A stretch of DNA of 52,746 nt from Planctomycetia bacterium (GTDB lineage Bacteria > Planctomycetota > Planctomycetia > Pirellulales > UBA1268), in NCBI GenBank assembly GCA_026401035.1, contig JAPLNR010000077.1:1-52746 (forward strand). The letters run 5' to 3'. A program made the position numbers and the translations under genes. The notes beneath the pieces were generated by a model, which ran no database searches, had not been told where the DNA came from, and saw only the letters and a list, made by a program, of their open reading frames with translations. Shown in pieces: positions 23,936 to 33,184 of this stretch. Positions within the stretch are counted from its first letter, which is position 1, and every line of letters starts with the position of its first letter.

Positions 23936-26032
23936 CTAAAGCACGCCCAAGGCCTCGACCCAGCCGCAGAGATCGGCGGCTGGCGGCGTTTCCCCGAGCA
24001 TCTCGGGCAGTATTCCGACGGGGAACCCATTGTCTTCAAGACGCTTGCGGTCGGCGGCCAGTTTGGGAAGGGACTGCGCCGCCGATTGGCCAAACAGCAC
24101 CCAGCGGCTGCGGCCTGGCTCGGCCGCTTCGATCGTGGCCTGTCGCGGCAACGCCGAGTCGAGCAGCGCGACACCGCGGACCGCAGGTCCGAGCGCATCG
24201 GCAACCAGCCAGGCGAAGGCCCCCCCTGCCCCGCGTCCGGCGACGGCCACCCGGGCAGGATCGATCGGTCGCCGCGTACGCAGCGACTCGAGCGACCGGG
24301 CCAAGGCGGCGATGTCCATGCGGCTCCAACGCTGCGGATCATCCGCACCGGGCAGGATGACGGCCACGTTATGCTGGGCGGCCGCAGCCAGCCATGGCTC
24401 CGCCAACGCCGCGTTGGCATCGGCCTTGTCGCCGGTTCCGGGAGGCGGGCCAAAATAGATGAGCACGCCGAGCGGTGTCCGGGCATCGCCGGCGGGCATC
24501 ACCACCAGCGGCGGCTTCGCGACCTCGGGGGCCTCGAGCCGCTCCACGCGGGCGGTGCCCGCAACCGTCGGCACGTTTGGCGGCGGATCGGCCGCCAGCG
24601 CCGCAGTGGCGATCTCGATCGGCAGGATTTTCTCTCCACGGCGAATCGAGAGCCGGACCATCTGTCCGACTTCGGTGCCGCCCACAAACCCGGCCAGCGC
24701 GGCCGGCGACGCAACCCGCAGCGGATCGCCCGCCTGCTCTGCCGCGCCGGGCTGGTCATTGCCGGTGGCTTCGATGATCGACTCCACGACATCGCCCTCC
24801 CGCACGCCCGCCCGCGCGGCCGGCCCCTCGGGCCAGAGCCACTGCACTCGCACGCCGCCGCTCTTCTCCTTGCCGTCCGCTTTTTCGACGCCGGCCGAGC
24901 GGTCCGGCACGATACCGAGCATGGGCCGACGCCATGGCGGCAACTCGGCGACCAGCGTTGCCCGGGCCGAGACCCGAACGGAGCCGCCCGCCTTTTGGGG
25001 CCGATCGACCACGAGCTCGACCGTGTCGCCGGCATAGCGGGGGGCCAGCACGTGCCGCAGTTCGGCGATCCGCGTCACCGGCTGCCCGGCGGCGGTGACG
25101 ACCGTGTCGCCCGGCCGCAGGCCCGCCTTGGCTGCCGGGGAGCCCACGCGGCAGGTGGCGATGTTGGCCGGGGCCGTGAAGGGATCACGCGAACTGTAGC
25201 CGATGCCGAGGATGCCGGGCCGCAACGTCTCGCCGTTCATCAGCCGGGGTAGCACGCTGCTGATGTCTGCGATCGGCACCGCGAAGCCGATGCCGGAATC
25301 ATAGAGTTCGGTGCCGGCCATCATGCCCGCCGTGTCGGCCGGCAACGGCGCGAGGATGCCGATCACGCGGCCCTCGATGTCGACGAGCGGTCCGCCGTAG
25401 TTGGCCGGCGACACCGAGGCGTCGGTCTGCACGGCCCTGCCCCAGGCGCGGTTCTTCGCCGAGAGGATCCCGATCGCCACGCTGGGCGCGGTCGTGCTCC
25501 AGGCGCGTCCGACCGCCAGTGTCCACTGCCCCACCGCCAGTTCCGAACGCGGCGCCGTCTCGGCGACCGGCAGGCTGATCCCCGGCGCGAGCTCGATCTT
25601 GAGCAGCACGAGTCCACGCGCGAGATCGCGGCCGACCGCGCGGGCCGCCTGCCGCGTTCCATCCGGGAGCATGACGATGGCCTGCGTGGCATCCGTCGGC
25701 ACGGCGAATGCCGTGGTGACCACCCAGCCGGCAGGATCGACGACAAGCCCGCTCGAAGGCCCCGTCGCCGGCGCGGCCTCCGCTGCGCCGCCGATACCGG
25801 CCTCCGAGAGTCCCGCCGGCTCGATCCGCACCACCGCTGGAGCCACACGGTCGACGGCTCTTCTGAAGGCGGCTTCCTCTTCGAGCCCGAGTGTGTCGGC
25901 CGACGCGACGGCTGCGGCGGTGACGATCAAAGCAGCGACGGCGGTCGAAATAGCGAAGGCGGAAAGGACCACGGTCTGCCAGAGACTGAATTTCATGGAA
26001 ACACGACCGATTCCTATGGCAGCTGCGGTCAT
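23936..26032 (-). CDS. HtrA-like pseudoprotease with two PDZ domains and a hydrolase-like tail
   Basis: A 698-residue exported or membrane-anchored protein (hydrophobic segment about 18-44). Residues about 60-230 align with the trypsin-like domain of HtrA, but all three catalytic positions differ: His is Phe109 (VVTTAFAV), Asp is Gly140 (RDLARGLVLLK) and Ser is Tyr212 (SPANYGGPLVD). Two PDZ domains follow (about 270-360 and 370-475). Residues about 508-698 look like an alpha/beta hydrolase, yet the nucleophile elbow reads GRGAGG with Gly601 where Ser should be. It is likely a binding or scaffold protein. Its ATG overlaps the stop of the preceding HtrA-like gene. Confidence 0.85.
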   Translation of the reverse strand: MTAAAIGIGRVSMKFSLWQTVVLSAFAISTAVAALIVTAAAVASADTLGLEEEAAFRRAVDRVAPAVVRIEPAGLSEAGIGGAAEAAPATGPSSGLVVDPAGWVVTTAFAVPTDATQAIVMLPDGTRQAARAVGRDLARGLVLLKIELAPGISLPVAETAPRSELAVGQWTLAVGRAWSTTAPSVAIGILSAKNRAWGRAVQTDASVSPANYGGPLVDIEGRVIGILAPLPADTAGMMAGTELYDSGIGFAVPIADISSVLPRLMNGETLRPGILGIGYSSRDPFTAPANIATCRVGSPAAKAGLRPGDTVVTAAGQPVTRIAELRHVLAPRYAGDTVELVVDRPQKAGGSVRVSARATLVAELPPWRRPMLGIVPDRSAGVEKADGKEKSGGVRVQWLWPEGPAARAGVREGDVVESIIEATGNDQPGAAEQAGDPLRVASPAALAGFVGGTEVGQMVRLSIRRGEKILPIEIATAALAADPPPNVPTVAGTARVERLEAPEVAKPPLVVMPAGDARTPLGVLIYFGPPPGTGDKADANAALAEPWLAAAAQHNVAVILPGADDPQRWSRMDIAALARSLESLRTRRPIDPARVAVAGRGAGGAFAWLVADALGPAVRGVALLDSALPRQATIEAAEPGRSRWVLFGQSAAQSLPKLAADRKRLEDNGFPVGILPEMLGETPPAADLCGWVEALGVL

Positions 26033-27048
26033 GGATTCCTCACCGTCGGCGGCCGTGGCCCGAGATCGCACTCCACGATCGCTCCGCCGCGAATGACGGT
26101 GAAACGTACGGGGTCGCCGTCGGCGAGCGGCGCCAGCGCCTGCCGAACAGCCGATCGCGAGGCGACCGCGCGGCCGTTGATGGCCACGAGCAGGTCGTCG
26201 GGGCGGAGGCCCGCCCGCGAGGCCGGCGAGTCGGGGCGTGTCGATTCGACGAACGGCGGCGTCTTGTCGAGCACGTCGGGCACGAGCACCACGCCCAACA
26301 CCGCCGGGTCGAATGCTGCGGTGGCCGGCTTGTCACCGGCGGCGGTGGGCGTGCCGCCAATGATTTCCCGATAGCCACGGGCGACCTCCGCGACCGGTAA
26401 TGCGTAGTTGAGCCAGATGCCGCTCGCGGTGGCGCGGAGTTCCTTGCCGAGCAGGCCGACGAGCCGACCCTGCCAGTCGACCAGCGCACCGCCCGGCGAG
26501 CCGGGATTGTTGGTCGTGCAGTCGAGAATGTAGACGTCTCCCGTGTAGGGCGCTTCGTAGGCGCCCCGCCGGGCCTCCAGCGGAATGACGCCGGCGACCA
26601 CGCCGTGCTGGGCGCTGACCCGCTCGTCGCCAACGGCCACGCCGAAGAGATTCGAGAGCGCGAAGATTCGGCTGCCCGTCGGCAGCGGCTCCGATTCATC
26701 GAGCACGAACGCGGGCAGATCCTCCCCCTTGATCGAGAGCACGGCCAGTTCGCGGCGTGGGTCGATGCCGGTGAGCGTTGCCACGTAGCGCCGGCCGTCG
26801 TCGAGCACGCAGGTGATTTCCTCGGCATCGAGCACGGTGCTCATCACCGTCACGATCTGGCCGTCGGCCGAGACGAGGATGCCCGTCTGGAAGGCCTCGA
26901 GCCCGCGAACGCCTCCCGCCCCGTAGAGCTTCACGACCTTCCGGGCCGCGCCGGCGATCGTTTCACCGGGCGCGGCCCGGATGGGCGACGGATCGACGCT
27001 GACGCCGATCGTGATCACCAGCGAAAGGAGCAGGGGCAGGAATCTCAT
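26029..27048 (-). CDS. HtrA-like pseudoprotease with one PDZ domain
   Basis: A 339-residue periplasmic protein with a signal peptide (about 1-25). The trypsin-like domain (about 30-225) keeps the HtrA framework, including GQIVTVMSTVLD, GIDPRRELAVLSIKG and NNPGSPGGALVDWQGRLVGL. The catalytic residues are lost: His is Ser70, Asp is Glu100 and the serine of NPGNSGG is Pro185. One PDZ domain occupies about 245-330 (SPASRAGLRPDDLLVAINGR). It overlaps both neighbours by ATGA, between the intact protease and the larger pseudoprotease, so the three are likely made in fixed proportion. A regulatory or substrate-binding subunit is a reasonable inference. Confidence 0.87.
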   Translation of the reverse strand: MRFLPLLLSLVITIGVSVDPSPIRAAPGETIAGAARKVVKLYGAGGVRGLEAFQTGILVSADGQIVTVMSTVLDAEEITCVLDDGRRYVATLTGIDPRRELAVLSIKGEDLPAFVLDESEPLPTGSRIFALSNLFGVAVGDERVSAQHGVVAGVIPLEARRGAYEAPYTGDVYILDCTTNNPGSPGGALVDWQGRLVGLLGKELRATASGIWLNYALPVAEVARGYREIIGGTPTAAGDKPATAAFDPAVLGVVLVPDVLDKTPPFVESTRPDSPASRAGLRPDDLLVAINGRAVASRSAVRQALAPLADGDPVRFTVIRGGAIVECDLGPRPPTVRNP

Positions 27049-28862
27049 GACGTCTCTCCTGCCGCGGCAGCCACGGTCGGTTCGAGCACCGCCTCTTCGA
27101 TGGTGAACGTGCCGAAGAGCTCATTGCCGTGCCGGACCTCGATCGTCCGGGGCATGCCCACGGGAAGAACTCCGGCGGCGTCCGGCGCCCTGAATCGCAC
27201 CTCGCACGGATCGGCGTCCGGCGCCGTCCAGAGATCGATTCCCGTCACGTCGCCGTTCGGCGCCACGGCGCAGCGGGCCTCGACGCCCGACACGGCCGAT
27301 TCGAGCACGTCGACGAGCACGGGACTGCCAAACTCGCCAAGTTCTGCGGGATCCAGGGGGACGGTGCCCCAGTAGGCAGTGCGGCCAAGCGGCTGCGGCC
27401 CCGCCATGAGCAGACGCCGCCAGACGAGGAGCGCGGCCAGCATGCCCCCGCTCCCGGGCGGACTCGGATTGGCGTCGAGATCGCCGGTGGCGTCGACTGC
27501 CGTGGTGCCGGTCGGCAGATCGATCGTGCCCTTCGTGTCGGAGAGGGTGATGCGAAAGGGTTCGCCGGCGGCCAGGCTGCCCGAGAGCGTCCAGGTGCCG
27601 CGGCGGCTGTTCCAGTCGGCACGCGTGGCGATGGCCTTCGCCACCCGGTCGCGTTCCACAACATTGAAGTGGTGGTTCGTGAAGCCGGGGCGCAACTCGT
27701 AGAGTCCGCGGAGAGCCTCGGGCAACGGAGCCGACGGCCGCTCCGGGGGCTCAGCCTCTTTGCCTGCAGGTTTTTCCCCTGGCGGCGACGGCGTTTGCCG
27801 GCGGCCCGCCGGATTCTCCCCCGCCACGATTGCCGCCAGTTCGGCCTGCCGATGCACGCCTGCCAGCCGCACGAGAATCTCCGTCCGCCGGCCCGCCCGG
27901 CGGAAGACGAGGGGCACCTGCCAGCCGGCCGGCAGCGTTCCCAAGATGTTCTTGAGCGCGTTGACGGTGCGGACGCTGCGTCCGGCGAGCGACACGATCT
28001 CATCGTCGTAGCGGAGACCGCGGCGATAGGCGTCGGAGGATTCGAGGATGTCGGCGACGACAACGCCGCCATCCTCGGCGGTGGTGGCCGTGGCGCCGAG
28101 CGTGGCGTGGTCGACGAGCCGGCCGCCCTTCAGGAAGCCGAGAAAATTCCTTAACTGGTTGGCAGAGATGGCGTAGCCGACGCCGACGTTCACCCGGCCG
28201 CGTTTCTCGAACGATGCCCGGCCGTTGACGCCGATCAGGCGGCCGCGGGCGTCGAAGAGGCCGCCGCCGGAGTTGCCCGGATTGATGGCCGCATCGACCT
28301 GGAGGCAATCGGCATACTCGAGAATCGTGTCGGCCGGGAACTGGTAACGGTGGATTCCCGACACGATGCCGGCGCTGATCGATGGACGAAAGTCGGTGGC
28401 GAGCAGAAAGGGGTTGCCGGCCGCGAAGCAGAAATCCCCCACCTCGACCAGATCGCTGTCGGTGAGCTCCACAAAGGGGAAGTCGTCGCGCCCCACGAGT
28501 TTGACGAGCGCGACATCACCGGTCGGATCGAGCCCCACGAGCACTGCGTCATAAAGCCTGCCGTCCGCGAGCCCGCACTTCATCGAGACGCCCGCCGGCT
28601 GCACCACGTGAAAATTCGTCAGCGCATAGCCATCCGGACTGATCAGCACCCCCGAGCCGCCCCCTGCTTCACCCGCGAAGATGGCGACGGCCGCCTGCGC
28701 AGCCTTTTCGATCGTGGCGATGCGCTGTTGCTGAGCCTCATGCACCGCCGCCGGCACGTCGTCAGCGGCCGCGGCGGCCTGCCCGGCACACGAGAGGAGA
28801 AACACCGTCATGATGACGAACGACTTCGATCGTGCGGCTGGGCTGAATGTCGCGAGTAGCAT
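27045..28862 (-). CDS. HtrA/DegP-type serine protease, catalytically intact
   Basis: A 605-residue periplasmic protease with a signal peptide (about 12-33). The catalytic triad is complete: His85 in LTNFHVV, Asp116 in DPTGDVALVK and Ser198 in INPGNSGGGLFD. One PDZ domain follows (about 235-330, SSDAYRRGLRYDDEIVSLAGR). A proline-rich linker (about 345-380) leads to a C-terminal domain (about 385-600) that includes FTNHHFNVVERDRVAKA and has no assignment I can support. It starts within TAATG, sharing one base with the NPCBM gene stop, and heads a trio with two degenerate relatives. Expected role: degradation or chaperoning of envelope proteins. Confidence 0.93.
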   Translation of the reverse strand: MLLATFSPAARSKSFVIMTVFLLSCAGQAAAAADDVPAAVHEAQQQRIATIEKAAQAAVAIFAGEAGGGSGVLISPDGYALTNFHVVQPAGVSMKCGLADGRLYDAVLVGLDPTGDVALVKLVGRDDFPFVELTDSDLVEVGDFCFAAGNPFLLATDFRPSISAGIVSGIHRYQFPADTILEYADCLQVDAAINPGNSGGGLFDARGRLIGVNGRASFEKRGRVNVGVGYAISANQLRNFLGFLKGGRLVDHATLGATATTAEDGGVVVADILESSDAYRRGLRYDDEIVSLAGRSVRTVNALKNILGTLPAGWQVPLVFRRAGRRTEILVRLAGVHRQAELAAIVAGENPAGRRQTPSPPGEKPAGKEAEPPERPSAPLPEALRGLYELRPGFTNHHFNVVERDRVAKAIATRADWNSRRGTWTLSGSLAAGEPFRITLSDTKGTIDLPTGTTAVDATGDLDANPSPPGSGGMLAALLVWRRLLMAGPQPLGRTAYWGTVPLDPAELGEFGSPVLVDVLESAVSGVEARCAVAPNGDVTGIDLWTAPDADPCEVRFRAPDAAGVLPVGMPRTIEVRHGNELFGTFTIEEAVLEPTVAAAAGETS

Positions 28863-30103
28863 TACTTTTCGATGACCGGTTCTGTGAGTCGGACGGCCCC
28901 CGAACCGCCCGCGGGGGCGAAATCAACCGACAGCGACAGCCGTCGGGCGCCGCTGAGATCGAGGTCAATCGGCACGGCAGCCGAGGCATCGATCTGTCGC
29001 CGAAACGCCTCGCGGTCGTCGATCGCGACCACCACGACCACCGGTTCGCCGCCCACCCTGCCGGCGGGTTCGATGACCGTGCGGAAGCGGCGACTGTTGG
29101 CGGGCAGCCGCCATACGGCCACCGTTCGCGGCCGAATCACGAGGCCCGGCCGCGGAAAATCGGCATCGGCCGGCAGGGCCCGCGGAGCGAAAAAGCCCGC
29201 CAGTCCTTCGATCTTCGCCAGGCCGCCGAAATAGGGCTCCACATCGAGGCGTTCCGGGGTCAACGTCGCCAGGGCCACGGTTCGTCCCGCCGCGAAATCA
29301 ATCCGTTCGAGCATCGCGGCAGACAGTTTCACCGCGCCGTCGAGCACGAGGCCCTCGGGATTCCACTCGACCGTGTCCGCCCGCAGTCGGCCGGCCGTCA
29401 GGTCGACCACGAAGCGGGCGGATTCCTTTGGGCCGGCGGCCCGCAGCCAGTGCAGGCCGACCACCTTCGAACGCTTGACGGGAATCTTCTCCTCGTCGAG
29501 CACGACCGACACGGCATCCGCCGATACCGCCGCGATCGCACATTCGACGAATTCAAAGGCGTTGCCCTTGCGGATGACGACGAGGTCGCTCTCAGTGGTC
29601 TCGGGAATCGATGCCAGCCATTCACCCGGACCGCCGGCGGCGGCAGGGTTGTTCGCATCTTCCGGATTCGGCGACCGCCAGTCGATCGTTCGCACGCGGT
29701 CCATCGGCAACTCCACCTGGCCATCGGCTCGCAGCAGCAACCCCAGGCCGCCGGCCCACGAAAAATCATCGCCGACGAGCGTCGTGCCGTCGGTCATGGT
29801 GAGCCACGCCCGTCCCTGCTGCGCCGGTGACCGCCCGGATGGGGCCCGTTCGACGCGCCGCACGGATGAGAGTGGAAGCGTTCGCGCCGATCCTTCGGCC
29901 ATGATCGAGAGTTCATTCGCGGTGATCCGCTGCAGCGCTCCGGTGATGGTGGTGCCGTCGTCGAGTTCGAAGCGGAACAGCGCCGGCACATTGGCCGGCT
30001 GCAGCCCTGCGGCGTCTCCGCCGCGAGCCGGCGTGATGCATGCGCCGAGCGTCGCGGCCAGTGCCGCGCACGCCATCACCAGCTTGGCGGCAAATGCTTG
30101 CAT
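28862..30103 (-). CDS. Exported protein with a C-terminal NPCBM-like domain
   Basis: A 413-residue protein with a signal peptide (about 1-28). The N-terminal part holds two short beta modules (FELDDGTTITGALQRITANEL, shortened here to its first half, and LTMTDGTTLVGDDFSW), each a D-G-T-T strand pair followed by an R-V-x-x-(I/V) strand. The C-terminal about 130 residues (GLVIRPRTVAVWRLP to the end, with VVVVVAIDDREAF and LSLSVDFA) resemble NPCBM/NEW2 domains, which bind carbohydrate in other proteins. No enzyme motif is seen. It lies six bases after the TPR-like gene and one base overlaps the HtrA start, so it belongs to the same operon. Confidence 0.75.
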   Translation of the reverse strand: MQAFAAKLVMACAALAATLGACITPARGGDAAGLQPANVPALFRFELDDGTTITGALQRITANELSIMAEGSARTLPLSSVRRVERAPSGRSPAQQGRAWLTMTDGTTLVGDDFSWAGGLGLLLRADGQVELPMDRVRTIDWRSPNPEDANNPAAAGGPGEWLASIPETTESDLVVIRKGNAFEFVECAIAAVSADAVSVVLDEEKIPVKRSKVVGLHWLRAAGPKESARFVVDLTAGRLRADTVEWNPEGLVLDGAVKLSAAMLERIDFAAGRTVALATLTPERLDVEPYFGGLAKIEGLAGFFAPRALPADADFPRPGLVIRPRTVAVWRLPANSRRFRTVIEPAGRVGGEPVVVVVAIDDREAFRRQIDASAAVPIDLDLSGARRLSLSVDFAPAGGSGAVRLTEPVIEK

Positions 30104-30109
30104 GGGGCG

Positions 30110-31261
30110 TTACGGACTCTCTGATCCGGCGGCAAGCCGCTTGAAATACTGCTCGATCGCTTCCCGGTAGTGTGCCGGAAATTCCCTGCCGATCTGTTGC
30201 AACGCCTCGTCGCGCTTGTGGGGCGGCAGATTGCCCCACCCATCGGCGTCTCCCAGGTCGCGGCGTGTCACCTCGCCCGCCCCTTTCCCGTCGGCCAGGC
30301 GGCTGTCGTCCATCGGCTTGCCCTCGCCGCCGCGGCCCGATCCTCCCGCACCGGACGACGACTGGCACTGGCTTTCCTGCTGCTGTTTTTCGATGGCGGC
30401 AATCAACTTGTCGAGCGATTCGATGACGCCGTCCTGCACCTGCCGGGTCTTCGGGCCGGCGCGACCCTGATCGAGCCGGCGGGTGACATCCCGCATCCGC
30501 CGGGCTATGTGGTCGAGCGATTCGTCCTCGAGCGCGGCGATGTCGGCCCGCATCAACCGCGCGAGCCGTTCGTACCGCACCGGAATCCCGCCCGCCCTCT
30601 CGAGCAGCCGATCGAGTGATTCGACAGCGGCATCGGCCTCGAGCAGCCAGTGCTGGCAGGCCGCGCGGTTGAAGAGCAACGCCGCCGGATCGATGGCCGT
30701 GGCCACGTCGAGATCCGCGAGGACGGCGAGCCCGTCGTCAAATCGATCCTGCCGCACGAACTCCCGGCCGAGCCAGAGCTTCACGCTCTCCCGTTGAAAA
30801 TCCGTCGTGCCGGCATCGCCCAGCCAGCCGCGATTGGCCGCAAGGTCGGCCTGCAAGGCGGCACAGCGAGAATCGAGCAGGGCAAAAGTCGTCATCACCC
30901 GATCGAGCAGATCGTCCACGCCGGTCTGGCCGGCGTCTTCCCGGGCTGCCGCGGCCTCGGGCCAGAGCCCGCGGGCGGCCGTCGCCGCCTCGGTCGCCGC
31001 GCCGGAGGCGGCGATCCAGTCGAACATGCGTTGGCGCACGGCAGCAGGCGTGGGGGGCGACCAGGTGGGCTCACGATCCAGTTCGCTGTCGGGCGCTGCA
31101 ACGGCGACGGCCGTCGCGGGGGCCGCAGCGGCCAGGGGCAGCGCCACCACGCATGCCATGCAGGGACAGGCCACCATCAGGAAACAGCAGCGGCCCAGCC
31201 ATTGGAGCCGCGACCGGCCGCGTGCGCCGCGTTTCAGAAAAATCAGCTCACAGGAAGCCAT
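30110..31261 (-). CDS. Membrane-anchored or exported TPR-like helical protein
   Basis: A 383-residue protein with an N-terminal hydrophobic segment (about 25-50). Residues about 70-260 are helical with TPR-like repeats (LLFNRAACQHWLLEADAAVESLDRLL, here described by its ends). A charged, glycine-rich linker (about 290-335) precedes the C-terminal signature GWGNLPPHKRDEALQQIG and FPAHYREAIEQYFKRLA, a pattern I recognise from planctomycete proteins encoded beside VWA/MoxR genes. The ATG at 31261 was chosen because a basic start then leads into the hydrophobic segment. A 123-base gap to the coiled-coil gene (31262-31384) shows no gene, terminator or clear promoter. Confidence 0.68.
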   Translation of the reverse strand: MASCELIFLKRGARGRSRLQWLGRCCFLMVACPCMACVVALPLAAAAPATAVAVAAPDSELDREPTWSPPTPAAVRQRMFDWIAASGAATEAATAARGLWPEAAAAREDAGQTGVDDLLDRVMTTFALLDSRCAALQADLAANRGWLGDAGTTDFQRESVKLWLGREFVRQDRFDDGLAVLADLDVATAIDPAALLFNRAACQHWLLEADAAVESLDRLLERAGGIPVRYERLARLMRADIAALEDESLDHIARRMRDVTRRLDQGRAGPKTRQVQDGVIESLDKLIAAIEKQQQESQCQSSSGAGGSGRGGEGKPMDDSRLADGKGAGEVTRRDLGDADGWGNLPPHKRDEALQQIGREFPAHYREAIEQYFKRLAAGSESP

Positions 31262-31384
31262 GCGGATTTTGATCCGGAGACGTGCGGAACTCCCGGCAAT
31301 CATACTCGTCGCGGCGCATTCCGGCACGCACCGGGTAAACCACCGTTGTTTTCGGGGCCGCCGCCACCGCCTTCGTGACGGACG

Positions 31385-33184
31385 TCATTCCGTGCGGCCG
31401 GTGACGATGTCGCGGGCGGCCCGCTCGATCTTGTGCTGCCGCTCGGAGAGCCGCGTGAGCGCCTCGATCAATTCGGGCTCCTCGGCCTGTTCCACACCGT
31501 CTGTGAGCAGTTGGGAGAAACGCTTGGTGCGGGTGTTGACCCGCATCTGGAGGGCGCGGATCATCTTGAGTTCGGAGAGCTTGTCGACGAGCGGCTGCTC
31601 GCCCGGTTCCGCGGGCCGGCCACCGGGCTGCCCCTGCTGCTGTCGCGACTGTTGCTCGCGTTGTGCCTTCTCGAGCGCTCCGATCATCTCCTCGAGATTC
31701 GCGACGATGTCCTGGAGAATGCCCCGGGTGGTGCCGCCCACGTCGGCCCGCGCGAGCCGGGTCGTCGCCTGCGTGGAATCATCCCGCATTTGCTCGAGCG
31801 CCTCCGGGATCGCAACGGCCGAACCGTCGTCTCGCACCAGCACGAGCGCCCGTGCGGCATCGTTGCTGATTGCCCCCTGCTCGCGACTCAGACGGGCCGC
31901 CTCGAGCTGCCCTTCACGGGGCAGGGCTTCCGTCTGCGACGCGAGCTTTTCCGTTGCGGCAAGCACCGCCTTTTCGGCGCGGAGCATGCTGCGGAGTCGG
32001 GCTTCGAGTTGCACGAGCAGCCGCTCGACCTCTTTTTCCCGCATCTGCCGCAGGATTTCTTCGAGTTCGGCGCGGGCCGTCTCGAGTTCCTCGATCGCCT
32101 TTTCCTGATCGGCACGGGCGTCGCGACGCTTGGCCTGCTCGAGCTGCTCGCGGGCCCTCTGCATCCGCTCTTCCGCCGCCTCGAGCCGCTTCTTCGTTCT
32201 CCGAGCCCGCGACGCCTCGTCATCGCCGTCAGGCTGTTCCTCCGGCTCACCAGCCTGCTTGTCACCGGACTGCTTGTCACCGGACTGCTTGTCACCAGCC
32301 TGCTTGTCACCAGCCTGCTTGTCACCAGCCTGCTTGTCACCAGCCTGCTTGTCACCAGCCTGCTTGTCACCAGCCTGCTTGTCACCGGACTGCTTGTCAC
32401 CGGCGTCGTCATTCCCTTCCGGCTCTTCCTTGCCGGCCGGCTTCTGGTCGCCCCCCTGCCCTTCGGTTTCGTCGGTGGGTTTCTTGGGTGCGGAATCCGT
32501 GTCGCGGGCGTCCATGCGCTTGGCAAAACCGCCGATGTCGCGGGCGAGTGCCTGCGTCTCCTCGGCGAGCGTCTCCTGCCTGTCCGCAAGCTTGTCGGCA
32601 TCGGTGCCCGACTCCGTCGAGCCTTCGATGTCGCGTTGCCGCGAGATTGCCTTCGAGAGCCGTGCGAGAAACTGCTTGACCTCCTCCTTCGTGTTTGTGA
32701 GTCGGCGATCGCTGTCTCCCGACTCCAGCAGGTCGAGCAGCTCCCGCAGCTTCTCGATCGCGGTCGCCTGACCGGCGCCGGCCTTGAGCAACTGGTCCTT
32801 CTCGAGCAACTGCACGATCAGATCGAGACGGCTGCCCACCTCCTGATCGCGGGCCTGCTCGAAGACGCCGCGCAGCACCGCCGATCGGCGGGGATCGCTC
32901 GCCGCCAGCAGGTCGGCCAGCCGCAGGAACGTTTTTTCAAGGTCGTTGAACTGCGCGAGGAGTTGCTGCTCCCGTGCGGCCAGCGTGTCGGTGGGATCGG
33001 CGGTGGCCGCCGCGGTCGGTTCAGCGTGACAGACGGCGGTACAGCAGGCCTCGAGGGCACACACCAGCACGACCCAGCGCACCGCGAGGCCGTGCGTCGA
33101 CACAAACGCCGGCGGGGCTTTCCGAGCGTCGGCCAGATTCCATCCGGACTGAAACAGGTCTGTCAGGTGTGTCAGATTTGTCAT
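31385..33184 (-). CDS. Exported coiled-coil protein with ten GDKQ repeats
   Basis: A 599-residue protein with an N-terminal hydrophobic segment (about 33-53). Helical, charge-rich regions (about 70-240 and 320-420) look like coiled coils. Between them lies an acidic linker carrying ten perfect five-residue repeats, GDKQA or GDKQS. Residues about 510-590 contain LVDKLSELKMIRALQMRVN, a heptad-like stretch seen in planctomycete proteins from similar clusters. Its ATG overlaps the stop of the preceding large membrane protein. No catalytic motif is seen; a structural or spacer role in the envelope is inferred. Confidence 0.72.
   Translation of the reverse strand: MTNLTHLTDLFQSGWNLADARKAPPAFVSTHGLAVRWVVLVCALEACCTAVCHAEPTAAATADPTDTLAAREQQLLAQFNDLEKTFLRLADLLAASDPRRSAVLRGVFEQARDQEVGSRLDLIVQLLEKDQLLKAGAGQATAIEKLRELLDLLESGDSDRRLTNTKEEVKQFLARLSKAISRQRDIEGSTESGTDADKLADRQETLAEETQALARDIGGFAKRMDARDTDSAPKKPTDETEGQGGDQKPAGKEEPEGNDDAGDKQSGDKQAGDKQAGDKQAGDKQAGDKQAGDKQAGDKQSGDKQSGDKQAGEPEEQPDGDDEASRARRTKKRLEAAEERMQRAREQLEQAKRRDARADQEKAIEELETARAELEEILRQMREKEVERLLVQLEARLRSMLRAEKAVLAATEKLASQTEALPREGQLEAARLSREQGAISNDAARALVLVRDDGSAVAIPEALEQMRDDSTQATTRLARADVGGTTRGILQDIVANLEEMIGALEKAQREQQSRQQQGQPGGRPAEPGEQPLVDKLSELKMIRALQMRVNTRTKRFSQLLTDGVEQAEEPELIEALTRLSERQHKIERAARDIVTGRTE
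32255..32404. repeat. Ten tandem 15-base repeats inside the coiled-coil gene
   Basis: The unit CTGCTTGTCACCAGC (variant ending CCGGA or CCGGC) is repeated ten times without gaps, in frame, encoding GDKQA/GDKQS on the minus strand. Copies are nearly identical at DNA level, which indicates recent expansion and likely length variation between strains. Confidence 0.97.

Noticed and set aside
26029..27048. Sequencing error as the reason for the missing protease triad
   Set aside because: All three residues change while frame and surrounding motifs stay intact, and the neighbouring paralogue shows different changes at the same three positions.
32255..32404. CRISPR-like regular repeat
   Set aside because: The 15-base units have no spacers between them and are in frame inside a coding gene.
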